Positions 14,975 to 24,186 of a stretch of 64,000 bases of DNA are shown piece by piece. This stretch comes from a virus. The stretch spans positions 1 to 64,000 of the IMG/VR virus record IMGVR_UViG_3300031257_000001; one strand, 5' to 3'. The stretch's first letter is position 1. The number at the start of each line of letters is the position of its first letter. Below the pieces are notes generated by a model. That model saw only the letters and a list, made by a program, of their open reading frames with translations, did no database searches and was not told the origin of the DNA. Both the position numbers and the translations under genes were made by a program.

Positions 14975-15308
14975 TGAAGTGACGGTTGAACGGTTCCGCA
15001 ATGCGCTGGCAACGGAAGGTCACGAGTGGCCCAAGCCCGTTCCGGGCATCGAGCCATTGGACCCGGCCATTTGGGCCGCTCGTGAGATCCAGGCGTTCTG
15101 CCGCTTGGCGGTCAACTTGATCAGCCAAGACACCGGGCCGACCGGGAGCTTGTACTGTATGTACAAGTTGTTCCTCAACCGCTCCATCGGGTGGGGCTCG
15201 CCTTTCTCCAGCAGTGCCATGTACGAGCTGGCGTTGGGCTATTGGACCATGAACGTCGTTCCAGCCTATGCCGACACCGTGCCACCGGAGGATGCTGCGG
15301 ATGGGTGA
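14958..15308 (+). CDS. Hypothetical phage protein
   Basis: A 116-residue protein. ATG 14958 is preferred to ATG 14940 because GAGGA lies six bases upstream. Helical, moderately hydrophobic around residues 45-95, with no assigned motif. Confidence 0.6.
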   Translation: MIQKADEVTVERFRNALATEGHEWPKPVPGIEPLDPAIWAAREIQAFCRLAVNLISQDTGPTGSLYCMYKLFLNRSIGWGSPFSSSAMYELALGYWTMNVVPAYADTVPPEDAADG

Positions 15309-15480
15309 GATTGCGGACATGATCTTGGAAGGGATGCTCTGCGAGGAGTGTGGCACGTTCATCGACGATGAGTGCCCCGACCATCCGCGGAAGTGCGCCG
15401 AGTGCGCACAGAAAGGCCCTTCCAGTAGCCCGAAGCGCCGGTGGAGGCGCCGGCGACGGAAGGTGAGCGCCAATGGCTGA
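15301..15480 (+). CDS. Small conserved zinc-knuckle protein
   Basis: A 59-residue protein: MGEIADMILEGMLCEECGTF, then a second Cys pair (CAEC), then a strongly basic tail of Arg/Lys. The start pattern (MGEIADMxLEGxLCxxCG) is recurrent in phage genomes, usually annotated as hypothetical. Probably a zinc-stabilised nucleic-acid-binding peptide. ATG 15301 overlaps the preceding gene. Confidence 0.7.
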   Translation: MGEIADMILEGMLCEECGTFIDDECPDHPRKCAECAQKGPSSSPKRRWRRRRRKVSANG

Positions 15481-15619
15481 CAAGAAGCCGTTGGACGTTC
15501 ACGGACAGGGGTTGGACACCGCCAAGGACAAACTCGTCCACGCCACAGCGAAACGCTTGCCCAGGCGGGTTCAATACTGGGCCGCCATTGCCGACCTCAT
15601 GGCGTTTGAGGAGCGATAG
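15473..15619 (+). CDS. 48-residue hypothetical protein
   Basis: MADKKPLDVHGQGLDTAKDK begins a short helical, basic protein. ATG 15473 has GGAAGGTGAG upstream and overlaps the previous stop; its TAG is immediately followed by the next ATG. The consistent coupling on both sides supports a real gene. Confidence 0.65.
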   Translation: MADKKPLDVHGQGLDTAKDKLVHATAKRLPRRVQYWAAIADLMAFEER

Positions 15620-15808
15620 ATGCACACAAAAGATGCCCTGGCGCCCGTTGTGACAGACGATGAGAAGGCCAGGTTGGCAAAACAAGAACAGGCCGCAACC
15701 GATGCCCAGCTGGCAGTGAGGAATCGGAAGATCCGCCGAACCCAAGCGGCAAAAGACAAGCGCGCCATGCGCCAGCGGGTGCGCAAAGCACGAAAGGCAA
15801 ACCGATGA
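15620..15808 (+). CDS. Small very basic protein
   Basis: A 62-residue protein, more than a third Lys/Arg, predicted to be one long helix with a C-terminal KRAMRQRVRKARKANR tail. Possibly binds nucleic acid non-specifically. GAGGAG precedes the start. Confidence 0.65.
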   Translation: MHTKDALAPVVTDDEKARLAKQEQAATDAQLAVRNRKIRRTQAAKDKRAMRQRVRKARKANR

Positions 15809-16611
15809 GCAAGCACTCTGTGTTCGATGACCCCGTGGAGATGGTTCGGCAAGGGCTGGGCGTCTGGAATTGGGTCCGGATCACCCTCCACCACCCGGAA
15901 CATGCCGACCAGCTGCTGATCATGCTCATGGCAGACGCCATGAAGCTTCCCGGGCCCGACGGGCAGCTGATCCGCTTCTGCGTCACCGCGAAGCAGCAGC
16001 AGCAGATCGCGGACCTCGTGGGCGGCGTGTTCCACACCACGCGGACTGCCGATGAGCGTCACCGCTGCGCCGACACCAAGCTCAAACCTATCACTCGGAT
16101 TGACGGCAAGATCTGCGCGTTGTCCACCGACCAGCGCCATTCGGAGTTGATGGACAACGCCATTGTTCACGCCGTGGCTCCGGGCCAGAAGGTCGGTCTG
16201 GTCTCCACGGTAGGGAAGCCGTGGACGTTGACGCAGCAGATGGCGACGGATCCACGACGGTACGGCGACGCCACTGCCTTCAACTATGGGTGGCACGATC
16301 CGAGCGCCCCGTCGCACTCCCCGGGGCTGATGAAGCTCTGGCAGGACATCATCCACGCCAACTCCAAGCACGTTCACAACGATGAACATCACGACCCGTC
16401 GCAGACATGTGAGTTCCCTTCCAACGAGGCCATCTTGGTTCACGAGGACGGAAGCAACGACGTGGTCAAGTTGGCCGACATGTACCAGCATCCTGAGCTG
16501 TGGAAGCTGGTGAGCTACGAGGGGCCCCTGAAGCACGTCCGGCAACCATCCGTGCCAAAAACCGAGGGCGACTTGTTCGTGCTGCCCCCGGAGACCATCA
16601 CGCCGGAATAG
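15805..16611 (+). CDS. Conserved phage protein of unknown function
   Basis: A 268-residue protein, ATGA overlap. The second half contains NYGWHDPSAPSHSPGLMKLW and then NDEHHDPSQTC: conserved-looking His and Asp residues that could bind a metal. I recall similar 'NYGWH ... H-x-DYSQ-C' patterns in phage and bacterial hypothetical proteins but know no proven activity. A hydrolase is possible but not asserted. Confidence 0.6.
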   Translation: MSKHSVFDDPVEMVRQGLGVWNWVRITLHHPEHADQLLIMLMADAMKLPGPDGQLIRFCVTAKQQQQIADLVGGVFHTTRTADERHRCADTKLKPITRIDGKICALSTDQRHSELMDNAIVHAVAPGQKVGLVSTVGKPWTLTQQMATDPRRYGDATAFNYGWHDPSAPSHSPGLMKLWQDIIHANSKHVHNDEHHDPSQTCEFPSNEAILVHEDGSNDVVKLADMYQHPELWKLVSYEGPLKHVRQPSVPKTEGDLFVLPPETITPE

Positions 16612-16615
16612 CGTG

Positions 16616-16900
16616 ATGGCTGACAAGGAAGGACTGGCTCGCCGCAAGGGCCACCCTACCTATCGTTGCACGCGCTGCGGCGATATGTTCGTCAGTCTGG
16701 ACTTCGAGGCGGAGGCGAGCAGCTTGTTGCCACTGATGTCGGGATCTGGTGTGATGGAAGCGAATGGGGTTTCGCGAGTCACACTCCACACCTGCGGGGA
16801 TGGTGGGATCGGCATTGGAAGCATCACCGGGTTGACACCCACTGAGAAGATCCAGAAGGCCATCGCCAAACAACAGACACGGAGCCGGAGCGTGAATTGA
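16616..16900 (+). CDS. Hypothetical protein with zinc knuckle
   Basis: A 94-residue protein with CTRCGD near residue 20 and HTC in the middle, a possible zinc site. ATG 16616 is preferred over GTG 16613. Function unknown. Confidence 0.6.
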   Translation: MADKEGLARRKGHPTYRCTRCGDMFVSLDFEAEASSLLPLMSGSGVMEANGVSRVTLHTCGDGGIGIGSITGLTPTEKIQKAIAKQQTRSRSVN

Positions 16901-16912
16901 TCTGACTGGGTC

Positions 16913-17425
16913 ATGGGGAATCACAACGGGAATCGACGACATGCACCGAACACCAAGCTCACAGCGCAATCAGTAGCGGCAATCAAGGCTCGCATCGTGA
17001 AGGGGGAGTCCTTCACAACGCTGGCCCGTGAGCTTGGTGTGTCATACCAAGCGGTGTACAACCTGGCCATAGGGAAGGCGTGGGGCGACATCCCCCCGTT
17101 CGGGAACTTGGTTTCCCGTGAGAAGCCGGGGCGGGCCCTGTCGCCGGAGCGGCGTGACAAGTTGTATGGGTTGAAGCGCAAGCGCGGCATGAGCAACGCG
17201 AAGCTCGCCCGGCGAGCTGGTGTGTCTGAATCAGTCGTCGCACGAGCGATGCGAGACGCAATGATTGTGTTGGCGTTCCGCGTCCAGAGGCTTCTGCTCA
17301 CATCCGGCAACCACAGTTTGTCGATGAAACGCTTTGGGCTGTCCCGCAATGATGCGGAACGCTTGACTGGGGTAGCGGCATCCAGCCGCATTCCGAAGCA
17401 TCTTGCTAAGGAGCTAGAGACATGA
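16913..17425 (+). CDS. Double helix-turn-helix DNA-binding protein
   Basis: A 170-residue protein with two HTH motifs: FTTLARELGVSYQAVYNLA near residues 34-52 and SNAKLARRAGVSESVVARA near 94-112. Each shows the expected A/G/V spacing. No ligand or catalytic domain is seen. A likely transcription regulator, or a DNA-recognition subunit; its place just before the packaging genes would suit a middle/late switch. Confidence 0.65.
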   Translation: MGNHNGNRRHAPNTKLTAQSVAAIKARIVKGESFTTLARELGVSYQAVYNLAIGKAWGDIPPFGNLVSREKPGRALSPERRDKLYGLKRKRGMSNAKLARRAGVSESVVARAMRDAMIVLAFRVQRLLLTSGNHSLSMKRFGLSRNDAERLTGVAASSRIPKHLAKELET

Positions 17426-17865
17426 ACAACCACAAGGTGCTAGTGTTCAAAACAGATGACGGGGAATGGCAGGGCGAGGTGAACGGGGACGGGAACCCGA
17501 GGCGTACCGATGAGTACGGCTACTCACTGGATCCGGACGGGTGCTTGTCGAGGGCTGCCGTGCTCCGCGAGGCCAACGCCATCATGGCTGCAAAAATCAG
17601 GTTCGCACATCTGGAGACCTGGTCAGTGGCCCGTGATGACCTGGCAACGTTCATCCACTCATATCAAGAGGCGCCCGGGCGCAGCACGCCGCTCACGTCG
17701 TATCTGTTCGGCGAGCAGCAATTGGATGACGCTTCCATCCGCGAGGGGATCTATGGCGCTGTGCTCGGATCCGATTCGCTCGGGGCCACCATAGGCCACG
17801 CGCTTCTCACGCTCCCGGCGAGCGAACGCACCGCGGTAGTCGCCTCTGCCATGTGCAAGGGATAG
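17422..17865 (+). CDS. Hypothetical phage protein
   Basis: A 147-residue soluble protein coupled by ATGA to the HTH gene. It starts with a beta-rich segment (VLVFKTDDGEWQGEVNGDG) and continues mainly helical. Function unknown. Confidence 0.65.
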   Translation: MNNHKVLVFKTDDGEWQGEVNGDGNPRRTDEYGYSLDPDGCLSRAAVLREANAIMAAKIRFAHLETWSVARDDLATFIHSYQEAPGRSTPLTSYLFGEQQLDDASIREGIYGAVLGSDSLGATIGHALLTLPASERTAVVASAMCKG

Positions 17866-17875
17866 AATCCCTTCG

Positions 17876-18529
17876 ATGGCAAAGGGCCTGACCAAGACCG
17901 AGCTGCTGGAACTGGCCGTCACCATCTACGACAGGATGGTGGCCGGCGACTCCGAAGCGGACATCATGTCCACCTACAGCTGTGATGAGGAGACATTCCG
18001 CAAGGCTCGCAAGATCATGCTGGACTCCCGGGCGCAGGAGTCCCGCGACAAGCCGCGCGAGCACGTGTATGTGGAGTACTGTATCGCCCAGCAACAGAAC
18101 ATCCTGGATCTGGACAGGTTCATCCGGGAGCTGGACTCAGCGCGACAGTACAATGCGGTGGTCGGGGCCATCCGGCTCCGCTCGGACATCGTGGACAAGA
18201 TGGTGCAGCGCGGGATGGAGTTTGGCGTCATCCGCAAAGAGCCGGAGCGCAAGGAGATTGTCGCCGGCGTGGTCATCGCCGACATGACGTCCGGCGACTT
18301 GAAGAAAGCCATCTTGGGGCAGATCAGAACCATGAACGAGATGATCGCCCGGTTTGGCGACGGCGACATCATGTCACTGGAGCCCGGGACGCTCCACTAT
18401 GGTGATCCAATCACCATTCCAACAGTCCCGCCGCCCCACGAGCTTCCACCCAGGGCCGAAGGGAAGGCCAAGGCCAAGTCATCCAAACGTTCCGCCGGCC
18501 GCCGGCGGGTAAGAGAGGCTACAACGTGA
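17876..18529 (+). CDS. Putative terminase small subunit
   Basis: A 217-residue protein. The N-terminal 50 residues look like a small helical DNA-binding unit (GDSEADIMSTYSCDEETFRK), followed by long helices (about 60-150) suited to ring oligomerisation, and a basic Ser/Lys/Arg-rich tail. Length, architecture and its place shortly upstream of the large terminase fit a small terminase subunit, which recognises the packaging site. Sequence motifs alone do not prove it; another DNA-binding protein is possible. Confidence 0.45.
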   Translation: MAKGLTKTELLELAVTIYDRMVAGDSEADIMSTYSCDEETFRKARKIMLDSRAQESRDKPREHVYVEYCIAQQQNILDLDRFIRELDSARQYNAVVGAIRLRSDIVDKMVQRGMEFGVIRKEPERKEIVAGVVIADMTSGDLKKAILGQIRTMNEMIARFGDGDIMSLEPGTLHYGDPITIPTVPPPHELPPRAEGKAKAKSSKRSAGRRRVREATT

Positions 18530-19581
18530 AATACGAATTGGGCTCAAAGGGCAAGGAAGTCAAGCATCTCCAGCAGGTCCTGATGATCCTGGGGTATCCA
18601 CTTCCCAAGTTCGGGCCAGACGGCGAACTGGGCAACGAGACGATGCGGGTGCTGGAAGCTGCAGCGCTCGACCTCGGGACGGACGTTGACGAGGAAGGGC
18701 TTCACACCCAGGCAGAGATCACGGCCACGGTGGAGTCCGTCCTGGGCAAGTTCAAGGAGATCAACGACCAGTCCGGCACCGTCCACATGAGGTGTCTGTA
18801 CGAGCAGACGATGCGCCACCGCCGGGGGCCCCGGAGCTGGAGCGACATCGACGCCATCGTGCTCCACCAGACGGCTTGCCAGATGAAGCCCCTGGCGCGC
18901 TACTGGGCTGGCGTCCCGGCACACGTGGGGATCCCGCACGGGATGTTGGTGCCCACCGTGTACCTGCTGTCGCCGCTGAACCAGCTGCTGTGGCACGCCA
19001 ACAGCTTCAACCGGCGCTCTGTCGGAATCGAGGTCAGCGGGAACCATGCTGGCGTCATCAGCCCGAGCGGGGTGCGCTTCGGGAACGACGCTGACGAGCT
19101 GAAGACGGACAGCCCAAATTCAGTCCACTCCGGTCTGTTGAAGGTTGAGAAGTGGTATTCTGAGCGTACGTGCTGGAAGCCAGGACGTGGGCCAGACCGG
19201 CTGGACAAGAACATGATCGAGGGCGGCCGCGCCGCCATCGCCCACATCATCGAGACGGTGGAGGCGAACGGTGGCCACATCAAGTACGTGTTTGCGCACC
19301 GTCAATCGAGCAAGAATCGCGTTGCCGATCCAGGGCAGGAGATCTGGACCGAACTGGGACGATGGGCGATGGAGGAGCACGGCCTCAGTGACGGCGGCGA
19401 CAAGTTCGTGTCCGGGAAGGGGTATCCATTGCCGGATGTCTGGACCGGCGAGAAGCGCGGCGTCACCTACTTCCCGTGGGGCGACAGGAAGCTGCAGAAG
19501 CCCACGGATAAACACACGCTCAGAGACTTGGGCAGGGAGTCCGAGTACGCAGAAGCCGATTGGAAACGCAAACAGCTGTGA
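18526..19581 (+). CDS. Endolysin: N-acetylmuramoyl-L-alanine amidase with PG-binding domain
   Basis: A 351-residue protein from GTG 18526 (GTGA overlap). Residues 1-75 form a peptidoglycan-binding type 1 domain (GSKGKEVKHLQQVLMILGY, with GPDGELGNET). Residues about 105-285 are an amidase_2/PGRP-like domain: His114 in IVLHQTA, VGIEVSG in the middle, His258 in FAHRQ and Asp268 in ADPG are the expected zinc ligands. It cuts the amide bond between muramic acid and L-alanine. No signal peptide, so export needs the holin. The C-terminal tail of about 60 residues is unassigned. Confidence 0.9.
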   Translation: MKYELGSKGKEVKHLQQVLMILGYPLPKFGPDGELGNETMRVLEAAALDLGTDVDEEGLHTQAEITATVESVLGKFKEINDQSGTVHMRCLYEQTMRHRRGPRSWSDIDAIVLHQTACQMKPLARYWAGVPAHVGIPHGMLVPTVYLLSPLNQLLWHANSFNRRSVGIEVSGNHAGVISPSGVRFGNDADELKTDSPNSVHSGLLKVEKWYSERTCWKPGRGPDRLDKNMIEGGRAAIAHIIETVEANGGHIKYVFAHRQSSKNRVADPGQEIWTELGRWAMEEHGLSDGGDKFVSGKGYPLPDVWTGEKRGVTYFPWGDRKLQKPTDKHTLRDLGRESEYAEADWKRKQL

Positions 19582-19652
19582 AACACGTCAAGATTGCCTT
19601 GGATGCGCGCATCGAGATGGGAGCCAAAAGCGCAAACGCTTCGCGGAAGTAA
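19578..19652 (+). CDS. Possible 24-residue peptide
   Basis: GTG 19578 overlaps the endolysin stop (GTGA) and opens a 24-codon basic frame (VKHVKIALDARIEMGAKSAN...). The overlap is in the style of this genome, but the length is too short for confidence. Confidence 0.3.
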   Translation: MKHVKIALDARIEMGAKSANASRK

Positions 19653-19722
19653 TGGGATGCGAGTAACCTACAGCCACTAGACCGGGGCCACCGCGGCCCA
19701 CACAGACAAGGAGCATGGTCGC

Positions 19723-20025
19723 ATGTCTTCAGGCGTATCAAGAATGGCCGTGGGCTCGTTCACCGGGACCGGCGCAATCCTCAATATCCGGACGATCGAC
19801 TTTCGCCCACGGCGTGTGGTCTTGACCAATGTCTCTGCCGACAATGCCAAGGGCGAATGGTTGGAAGGCATGGCGGCCGATTCTGCCATCAAGACGATCA
19901 CCGATGGGACCATCAGCATCATTACTTCGGGTGGCATCACGATCCTGTCCAACGGGTTCACGCTGGGTGCCGACACGGACCTTAACGTGTCCGGTGAATT
20001 GGTTCGTTTCGTCGCTTGGGAATAA
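19723..20025 (+). CDS. Small beta-rich phage structural protein
   Basis: A 100-residue, Gly/Thr/Ile-rich protein that should form a beta-sandwich. GSFTGTGAILNIRTIDFRPR and ITILSNGFTLGADTDLNVSG are a pattern I recognise from small phage virion-associated proteins annotated as hypothetical. AAGGAG lies upstream. It is the first gene after the endolysin and may begin the structural module; decoration or fibre-associated roles are possible. Confidence 0.6.
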   Translation: MSSGVSRMAVGSFTGTGAILNIRTIDFRPRRVVLTNVSADNAKGEWLEGMAADSAIKTITDGTISIITSGGITILSNGFTLGADTDLNVSGELVRFVAWE

Positions 20026-20101
20026 ACAGACCGGCGCTACCATCTGCAGAGTCAAGGGCGCCGATTAGGCGGATGCCCGTTTGCTCTGAGGAGAGTGAAC
20101 A

Positions 20102-20563
20102 ATGTCATTTTACGACCAGCCTGGACGTGATGGTCGACGTAAGAGCGATCCGTTGAAGACCATTGTCACCAATCCGGCGCTTGCTCCGGATCTGCAGTTG
20201 GTACGTTTGGTGGCGTCGGATGACGATTTCATGAGCCAAGCCGTCAAATCTAATGGTGTCAATTTTGGACGATTCAGGACTGGGTGTTTCCAAATTGTGC
20301 CGTTGGCGGATGACGACTTGGATAGTCCATCGTTGGGTACTGCCAATGTGTCTGTAGAGATGATGGCATGGTGTCCGTTGCTAGGCAGGTTCATCCATGC
20401 TAATCCGGTTGCTACATACACAGGTCTGGGTGCTGGAATTCCATATGAATTGGAATTTGCCAGCGATGGTCTGATCATCATGCCGTCAGTCACAGGCACT
20501 GCAGGTGGAACAGAGGTGGTTGCTGTTTACGCAGCAGGATACGTACCATACTACATGCCATAG
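20102..20563 (+). CDS. Small phage structural protein
   Basis: A 153-residue protein, beta-rich in its second half, with GAGGAGAG upstream of ATG 20102. The N terminus is polar. It has no motif of its own; its neighbours suggest a virion component. Confidence 0.55.
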   Translation: MSFYDQPGRDGRRKSDPLKTIVTNPALAPDLQLVRLVASDDDFMSQAVKSNGVNFGRFRTGCFQIVPLADDDLDSPSLGTANVSVEMMAWCPLLGRFIHANPVATYTGLGAGIPYELEFASDGLIIMPSVTGTAGGTEVVAVYAAGYVPYYMP

Positions 20564-20570
20564 GAGCGCC

Positions 20571-20837
20571 GTGCCATTCCCCAATGAGCACGCCGCTCGC
20601 CAGAAGCCACCTGGCGGCTACAAGCGCTTCAGACGCGGCAAGCTCCCCGGAGCCCCCAAAGGGGTCTCAGCCATCTGGGGCATCACGACCGCCGGGAAGG
20701 CTGAGATCCAATCGCTCCGTTTCGACGTGTCGTTGTGGACCGCGGACCGGGCGAAGCGTTGGTTGAAGTTACACGGGTTCAAGTCGGCCGGGTTCGAGCG
20801 TGCAGCGACCAAAGTGGAGTGGAAGGGCTTGGTGTGA
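20571..20837 (+). CDS. Small conserved phage protein
   Basis: An 88-residue protein from GTG 20571 with AGGAG six bases upstream. It begins PFPNEHAARQKPP and has the run TAGKAEIQSLRFDVSLWTAD followed by RAKRWLKLHGFKSAGFE, which resembles a short module found beside, or fused to, phage prohead protease (XkdF-like) proteins. Its role is unknown, perhaps in head assembly. Confidence 0.6.
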   Translation: MPFPNEHAARQKPPGGYKRFRRGKLPGAPKGVSAIWGITTAGKAEIQSLRFDVSLWTADRAKRWLKLHGFKSAGFERAATKVEWKGLV

Positions 20838-22324
20838 AGCCCGCTGTCGCGACAGTCTTGCCAATCAAGAAGCTGGACGCAGCCGATCGCAGCCAGCTGG
20901 TAGAGTACTGGCGGCACTGTCGCCAGATGGGGAACGAGTGGATCCGGCGACAGGTGCTGGATCTGAATCGCATCGACATCCTCGCCGGGGCGGTGATGGG
21001 TCTCGATGTCATGCCGTTCCACCTGGCGATGATGAGGTGGCAGTTCCTTCACACTGAAAGCCTACAGCTGGTTTTCCGTGGAGCGGGCAAGAGCACGTGC
21101 TGCACCATCGCCAAGGCCATCCACCTTCTACTCAAGAATCCCAACCTCCGCATTCTGATCGCCTCCAAGACGGCACAGAATGCGGAGGGCTTCCTGCGTG
21201 AGATCAAGAACCACTTTGAATCCAACGAGTTGTTGGCCGAAGTGTTCGGCGCCTACTATGACCCGCGCAAGGTTGCTAAGTGGGACAACAAAGAGATTGA
21301 GGTGCTGCCACGGACCATCCCGAACAAGGAGGCGTCCATCACGTGCGTCGGTGCCGATGGCACCATCGTGTCCAAGCACTATGACGTCATCTTGTCTGAT
21401 GACCTCGTGGATGAAGAGAACAGCCGAACGAAGCATCAGCGTGACAAGCTCCGCACATGGTACTACCAGACCTTGGACCCGACTCTGGAGCCGCCCGATC
21501 CAGCAGTACCGCACCGAGGAGAACACCACAGGCAGGGGACCCGTTATCACTTCGCGGACCTGTGGGGACACTTGGAGGCGAACGAGCTGAAGGAGCACAC
21601 GCAGGTCATCCCGGCGTTGGATGCATCCGGGTGCTCGCCATGGCCCGAGCGGTTCCCGCCGGCGTGGTTCGCACAGAAGCTCCGCAAGTCCGGGCTCATC
21701 ATCTTCAACGCTCAATATCAATGCGACACTGAAGCAATGAAGGGTGAGATATTTCAGTATGACGACTGTCAGCAATTGTGCGAGGACGATTGGCCGCGCA
21801 AGGATGCGTTGCGCATCTTCATGGGCGTTGACCTTGCCATCTCGCAGGATGAAAAGGCTGACAAGTTTGCCATCGTGGTGATCGGCATCACCGTGGACCG
21901 CTCCGGCTACTATGTGTTGGACTACTATGAGGAGCAACTGCGGTTCAAGGCCCAGACGGCAAAGATCATCGAGTACATCCGGAGATGGGACCCAATCAGG
22001 GTGGGGATTGAGACCAACCAGTACCAAGAGGCCCAATATCAGAATCTGAAGGATGAGGAGCGCGAAGATGAGGATGTGCCCATTCTTCCGCTGCGGGCCA
22101 TCAAGACCATCAAGGACAAGATCACACGCGCCTGGAAGCTGTCTGCGTTGTTCGAGGACAAGCGGGTGTACTTCCGCAAGAGCCAGAGCCAATTGGTCGA
22201 GCACATGGTGCTATTCCCCAATCACCGATACAAGGACTTGTTCGACGCTTTTGACCTGGCGGTGGCAGCGAGTAAGATGAGGCGACGGCGACGGAAGCGC
22301 GAGACGGAGCCCGGAGTGATATGA
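20834..22324 (+). CDS. terL: Terminase large subunit
   Basis: A 496-residue protein started by GTG 20834 in a GTGA overlap. The ATPase domain has Walker A at residues 81-88 (FRGAGKST) and Walker B at about 184-190 (DVILSDD) followed by acidic residues. The RNase H-like nuclease domain begins at about residue 325 with Asp333 in FMGVDLAIS, continues with GIETNQYQEAQYQ, and ends in DLFDAFDLAVA, giving the expected acidic triad. It drives ATP-dependent DNA packaging and cuts concatemers. The length is normal. There is no intein here, although terminases are frequent intein hosts. Confidence 0.93.
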   Translation: MKPAVATVLPIKKLDAADRSQLVEYWRHCRQMGNEWIRRQVLDLNRIDILAGAVMGLDVMPFHLAMMRWQFLHTESLQLVFRGAGKSTCCTIAKAIHLLLKNPNLRILIASKTAQNAEGFLREIKNHFESNELLAEVFGAYYDPRKVAKWDNKEIEVLPRTIPNKEASITCVGADGTIVSKHYDVILSDDLVDEENSRTKHQRDKLRTWYYQTLDPTLEPPDPAVPHRGEHHRQGTRYHFADLWGHLEANELKEHTQVIPALDASGCSPWPERFPPAWFAQKLRKSGLIIFNAQYQCDTEAMKGEIFQYDDCQQLCEDDWPRKDALRIFMGVDLAISQDEKADKFAIVVIGITVDRSGYYVLDYYEEQLRFKAQTAKIIEYIRRWDPIRVGIETNQYQEAQYQNLKDEEREDEDVPILPLRAIKTIKDKITRAWKLSALFEDKRVYFRKSQSQLVEHMVLFPNHRYKDLFDAFDLAVAASKMRRRRRKRETEPGVI

Positions 22325-24186
22325 GCGACGGCAATGCAGAAGTGGTCAACTTTGAGAGCGCCAGCCGGAGCGCAGACGGGGCCAATCGGAAAGCTCTGCG
22401 CAAGATCCGGGCGCGTGTCATCGAGGTCAACACAGAGAAGGCGGGAACCTCCCCAAGCGGATTGACAGGTGCCACCGCGAAGCCTGGCAAGAGCGAGGCG
22501 CCTCCCGAGGAGCCATTCCACACGCTGGCCCGGAAGGGTCTGGTCATCGAGCCCCCATTTGATATGCTCACGCTCGCGATGCTCGTGGAGCACAACAGCG
22601 AGCTGGGACAGTGCGTGGAGGCGATGGAGACCAACATCGACGGGACCGGGTTCAGGTTCATCTCCCGTTTGAAGTTGGACGACATCCCGCGTGACAAGCT
22701 GCCGTCGGAGGGCGGTGACGCCCCACCTGACGCTCCGAACCCAGAGATGACGCGCGCCTTGCGCGAAAAGACCAGGCTGACCAACTTCTTCACCTATTCC
22801 ACAGAGGAAAGCTTCACCAAGTTCAGGCGCAAGCTACGGCGCGACCTGGAGACCACTGGCAACGGCTACTTCGAGGTGTTGCGCAACGAGAAGGGCGACG
22901 TTCAGGGCTTCACCCACATCCCGTCCTACCAGATGCGGCTCGGGAAGTTGGAAGATGAGCAGCGACTTGTGGAGCGCAAGATTCTGGAATTGCAGGTTGA
23001 TGGCAGCGTCCAGATCAAGACACAGAAGGTGTGGCGTCGCTTCCGGCGCTACGTCCAGAGCCGGGCCATCCACCGTCGCAGCCTGTCCACAATCGAGGGG
23101 CACAAGGTCAGATGGTACAAGAGCTTTGGCGATGAGCGGGACGTTGACAAGCGTGACGGCCGCTATGCGTCGGAGGGCAAGCCTGTCGATGGCGACCAGA
23201 GAGCCACGGAGATCATCCACCTGAGCTTGTACAGCCCGCGCACGCCATATGGGCTGCCCAGGTTCATCGGGAACCTTTTGGCCATCTTTGGTGATCGGGC
23301 CGCTGAGGAGATCAACTACATCACATTCAGAAACAACAACATCCCGTCCATGGTCGTGTTGGCCTCCAACGGGCAGCTCACCGAGGGGACGATCAAGCGC
23401 ATTGAGAGCTTCGTGGAGAGCCAGATCCAGGGCTCCGACAATTACAGCAAGTTCCTGATCATCGAGGCGGAGCCGTTCGGTGAAGAGGGTGAGGACGGAG
23501 GGCAAGTCAAGGTTGACATCCAGCCGCTCACCAAGGACCAGCACCGGGACGCGCTGTTCCAGAACTACAGCCAAAACAACCAGGACAAGATCAGGCGTTG
23601 CTTCCGTTTGCCACCCATCTTCGTGGGGCGTTCCGATGACTACACGCGCGCGACTGCGGAAGCGAGCCGCCGTCTGGCCGACGAGCAGATCTTCAGTCCC
23701 GAGCGGGATGAATTCGACACTGTGGTGAACCGCGTCTTGTTCCCAGAGATGGGGATCCGCTTCCACCGCTTCAAGAGCAACAGCCCGAATACGACGGACA
23801 ACCAGCAGCTGGTCCGAATCCTCGCCGGCGCTGAGAAGACAGGCGGTATGACTCCACGCATCGCCCGGGCCATGCTGGAGGACATCCTGGGCATCGACCT
23901 CCCCGGCTTTCCGGAGGGCTTCCCTGCGGATTCGCCGTTCAGTTTGACAATGGCTGAAGCCGTCAAGAACAAGGGTGATGCGTCGGAGCCCGGGCAGCAG
24001 GTGACGGCGTTGAAGGCCATCGAGCAACTCACCGGCGGCGACCTCCTGGACTTCGATGACGACGATGAGAGCCTGCTGTCGGTGGCCAAGAAGCTGATGG
24101 CTCTCCAGAAGGCGGCAGAGGTGGCATGGCGCGCCAAGCTCGCCCGGGATGGTGAGCTTGATGAACCTGGCGCCGGCGCCGACTGA
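22321..24186 (+). CDS. Portal protein
   Basis: A 621-residue protein, ATGA overlap with the terminase. PBSX/SPP1-type portal features are present: an N-terminal disordered region, then MLVEHNSELGQCVEAMETNI, a central region with SLYSPRTPYGLPRFIGNLLA, and the C-terminal RATAEASRRLADEQIFSPER. It forms the dodecameric ring at the head vertex through which DNA passes. The acidic C-terminal tail is usual for the family. The next gene starts within its last codons, as portal and MuF-type proteins often do. Confidence 0.9.
   Translation: MSDGNAEVVNFESASRSADGANRKALRKIRARVIEVNTEKAGTSPSGLTGATAKPGKSEAPPEEPFHTLARKGLVIEPPFDMLTLAMLVEHNSELGQCVEAMETNIDGTGFRFISRLKLDDIPRDKLPSEGGDAPPDAPNPEMTRALREKTRLTNFFTYSTEESFTKFRRKLRRDLETTGNGYFEVLRNEKGDVQGFTHIPSYQMRLGKLEDEQRLVERKILELQVDGSVQIKTQKVWRRFRRYVQSRAIHRRSLSTIEGHKVRWYKSFGDERDVDKRDGRYASEGKPVDGDQRATEIIHLSLYSPRTPYGLPRFIGNLLAIFGDRAAEEINYITFRNNNIPSMVVLASNGQLTEGTIKRIESFVESQIQGSDNYSKFLIIEAEPFGEEGEDGGQVKVDIQPLTKDQHRDALFQNYSQNNQDKIRRCFRLPPIFVGRSDDYTRATAEASRRLADEQIFSPERDEFDTVVNRVLFPEMGIRFHRFKSNSPNTTDNQQLVRILAGAEKTGGMTPRIARAMLEDILGIDLPGFPEGFPADSPFSLTMAEAVKNKGDASEPGQQVTALKAIEQLTGGDLLDFDDDDESLLSVAKKLMALQKAAEVAWRAKLARDGELDEPGAGAD

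Noticed and set aside
15571-16647. A 358-codon reverse-strand frame
   Set aside because: Lies opposite several well-coupled + strand genes with ribosome sites; Arg/Gly/Val-rich shadow.
21128-22204. A 358-codon reverse-strand frame opposite the terminase
   Set aside because: Same type of shadow; no protein-like features.
20834-22324. Intein in the large terminase
   Set aside because: Walker and nuclease motifs are uninterrupted and the length is normal.
22834-24027. A 397-codon reverse-strand frame opposite the portal gene
   Set aside because: Shadow of the portal codons; Leu/Val/Asp-rich without domains or ribosome site.
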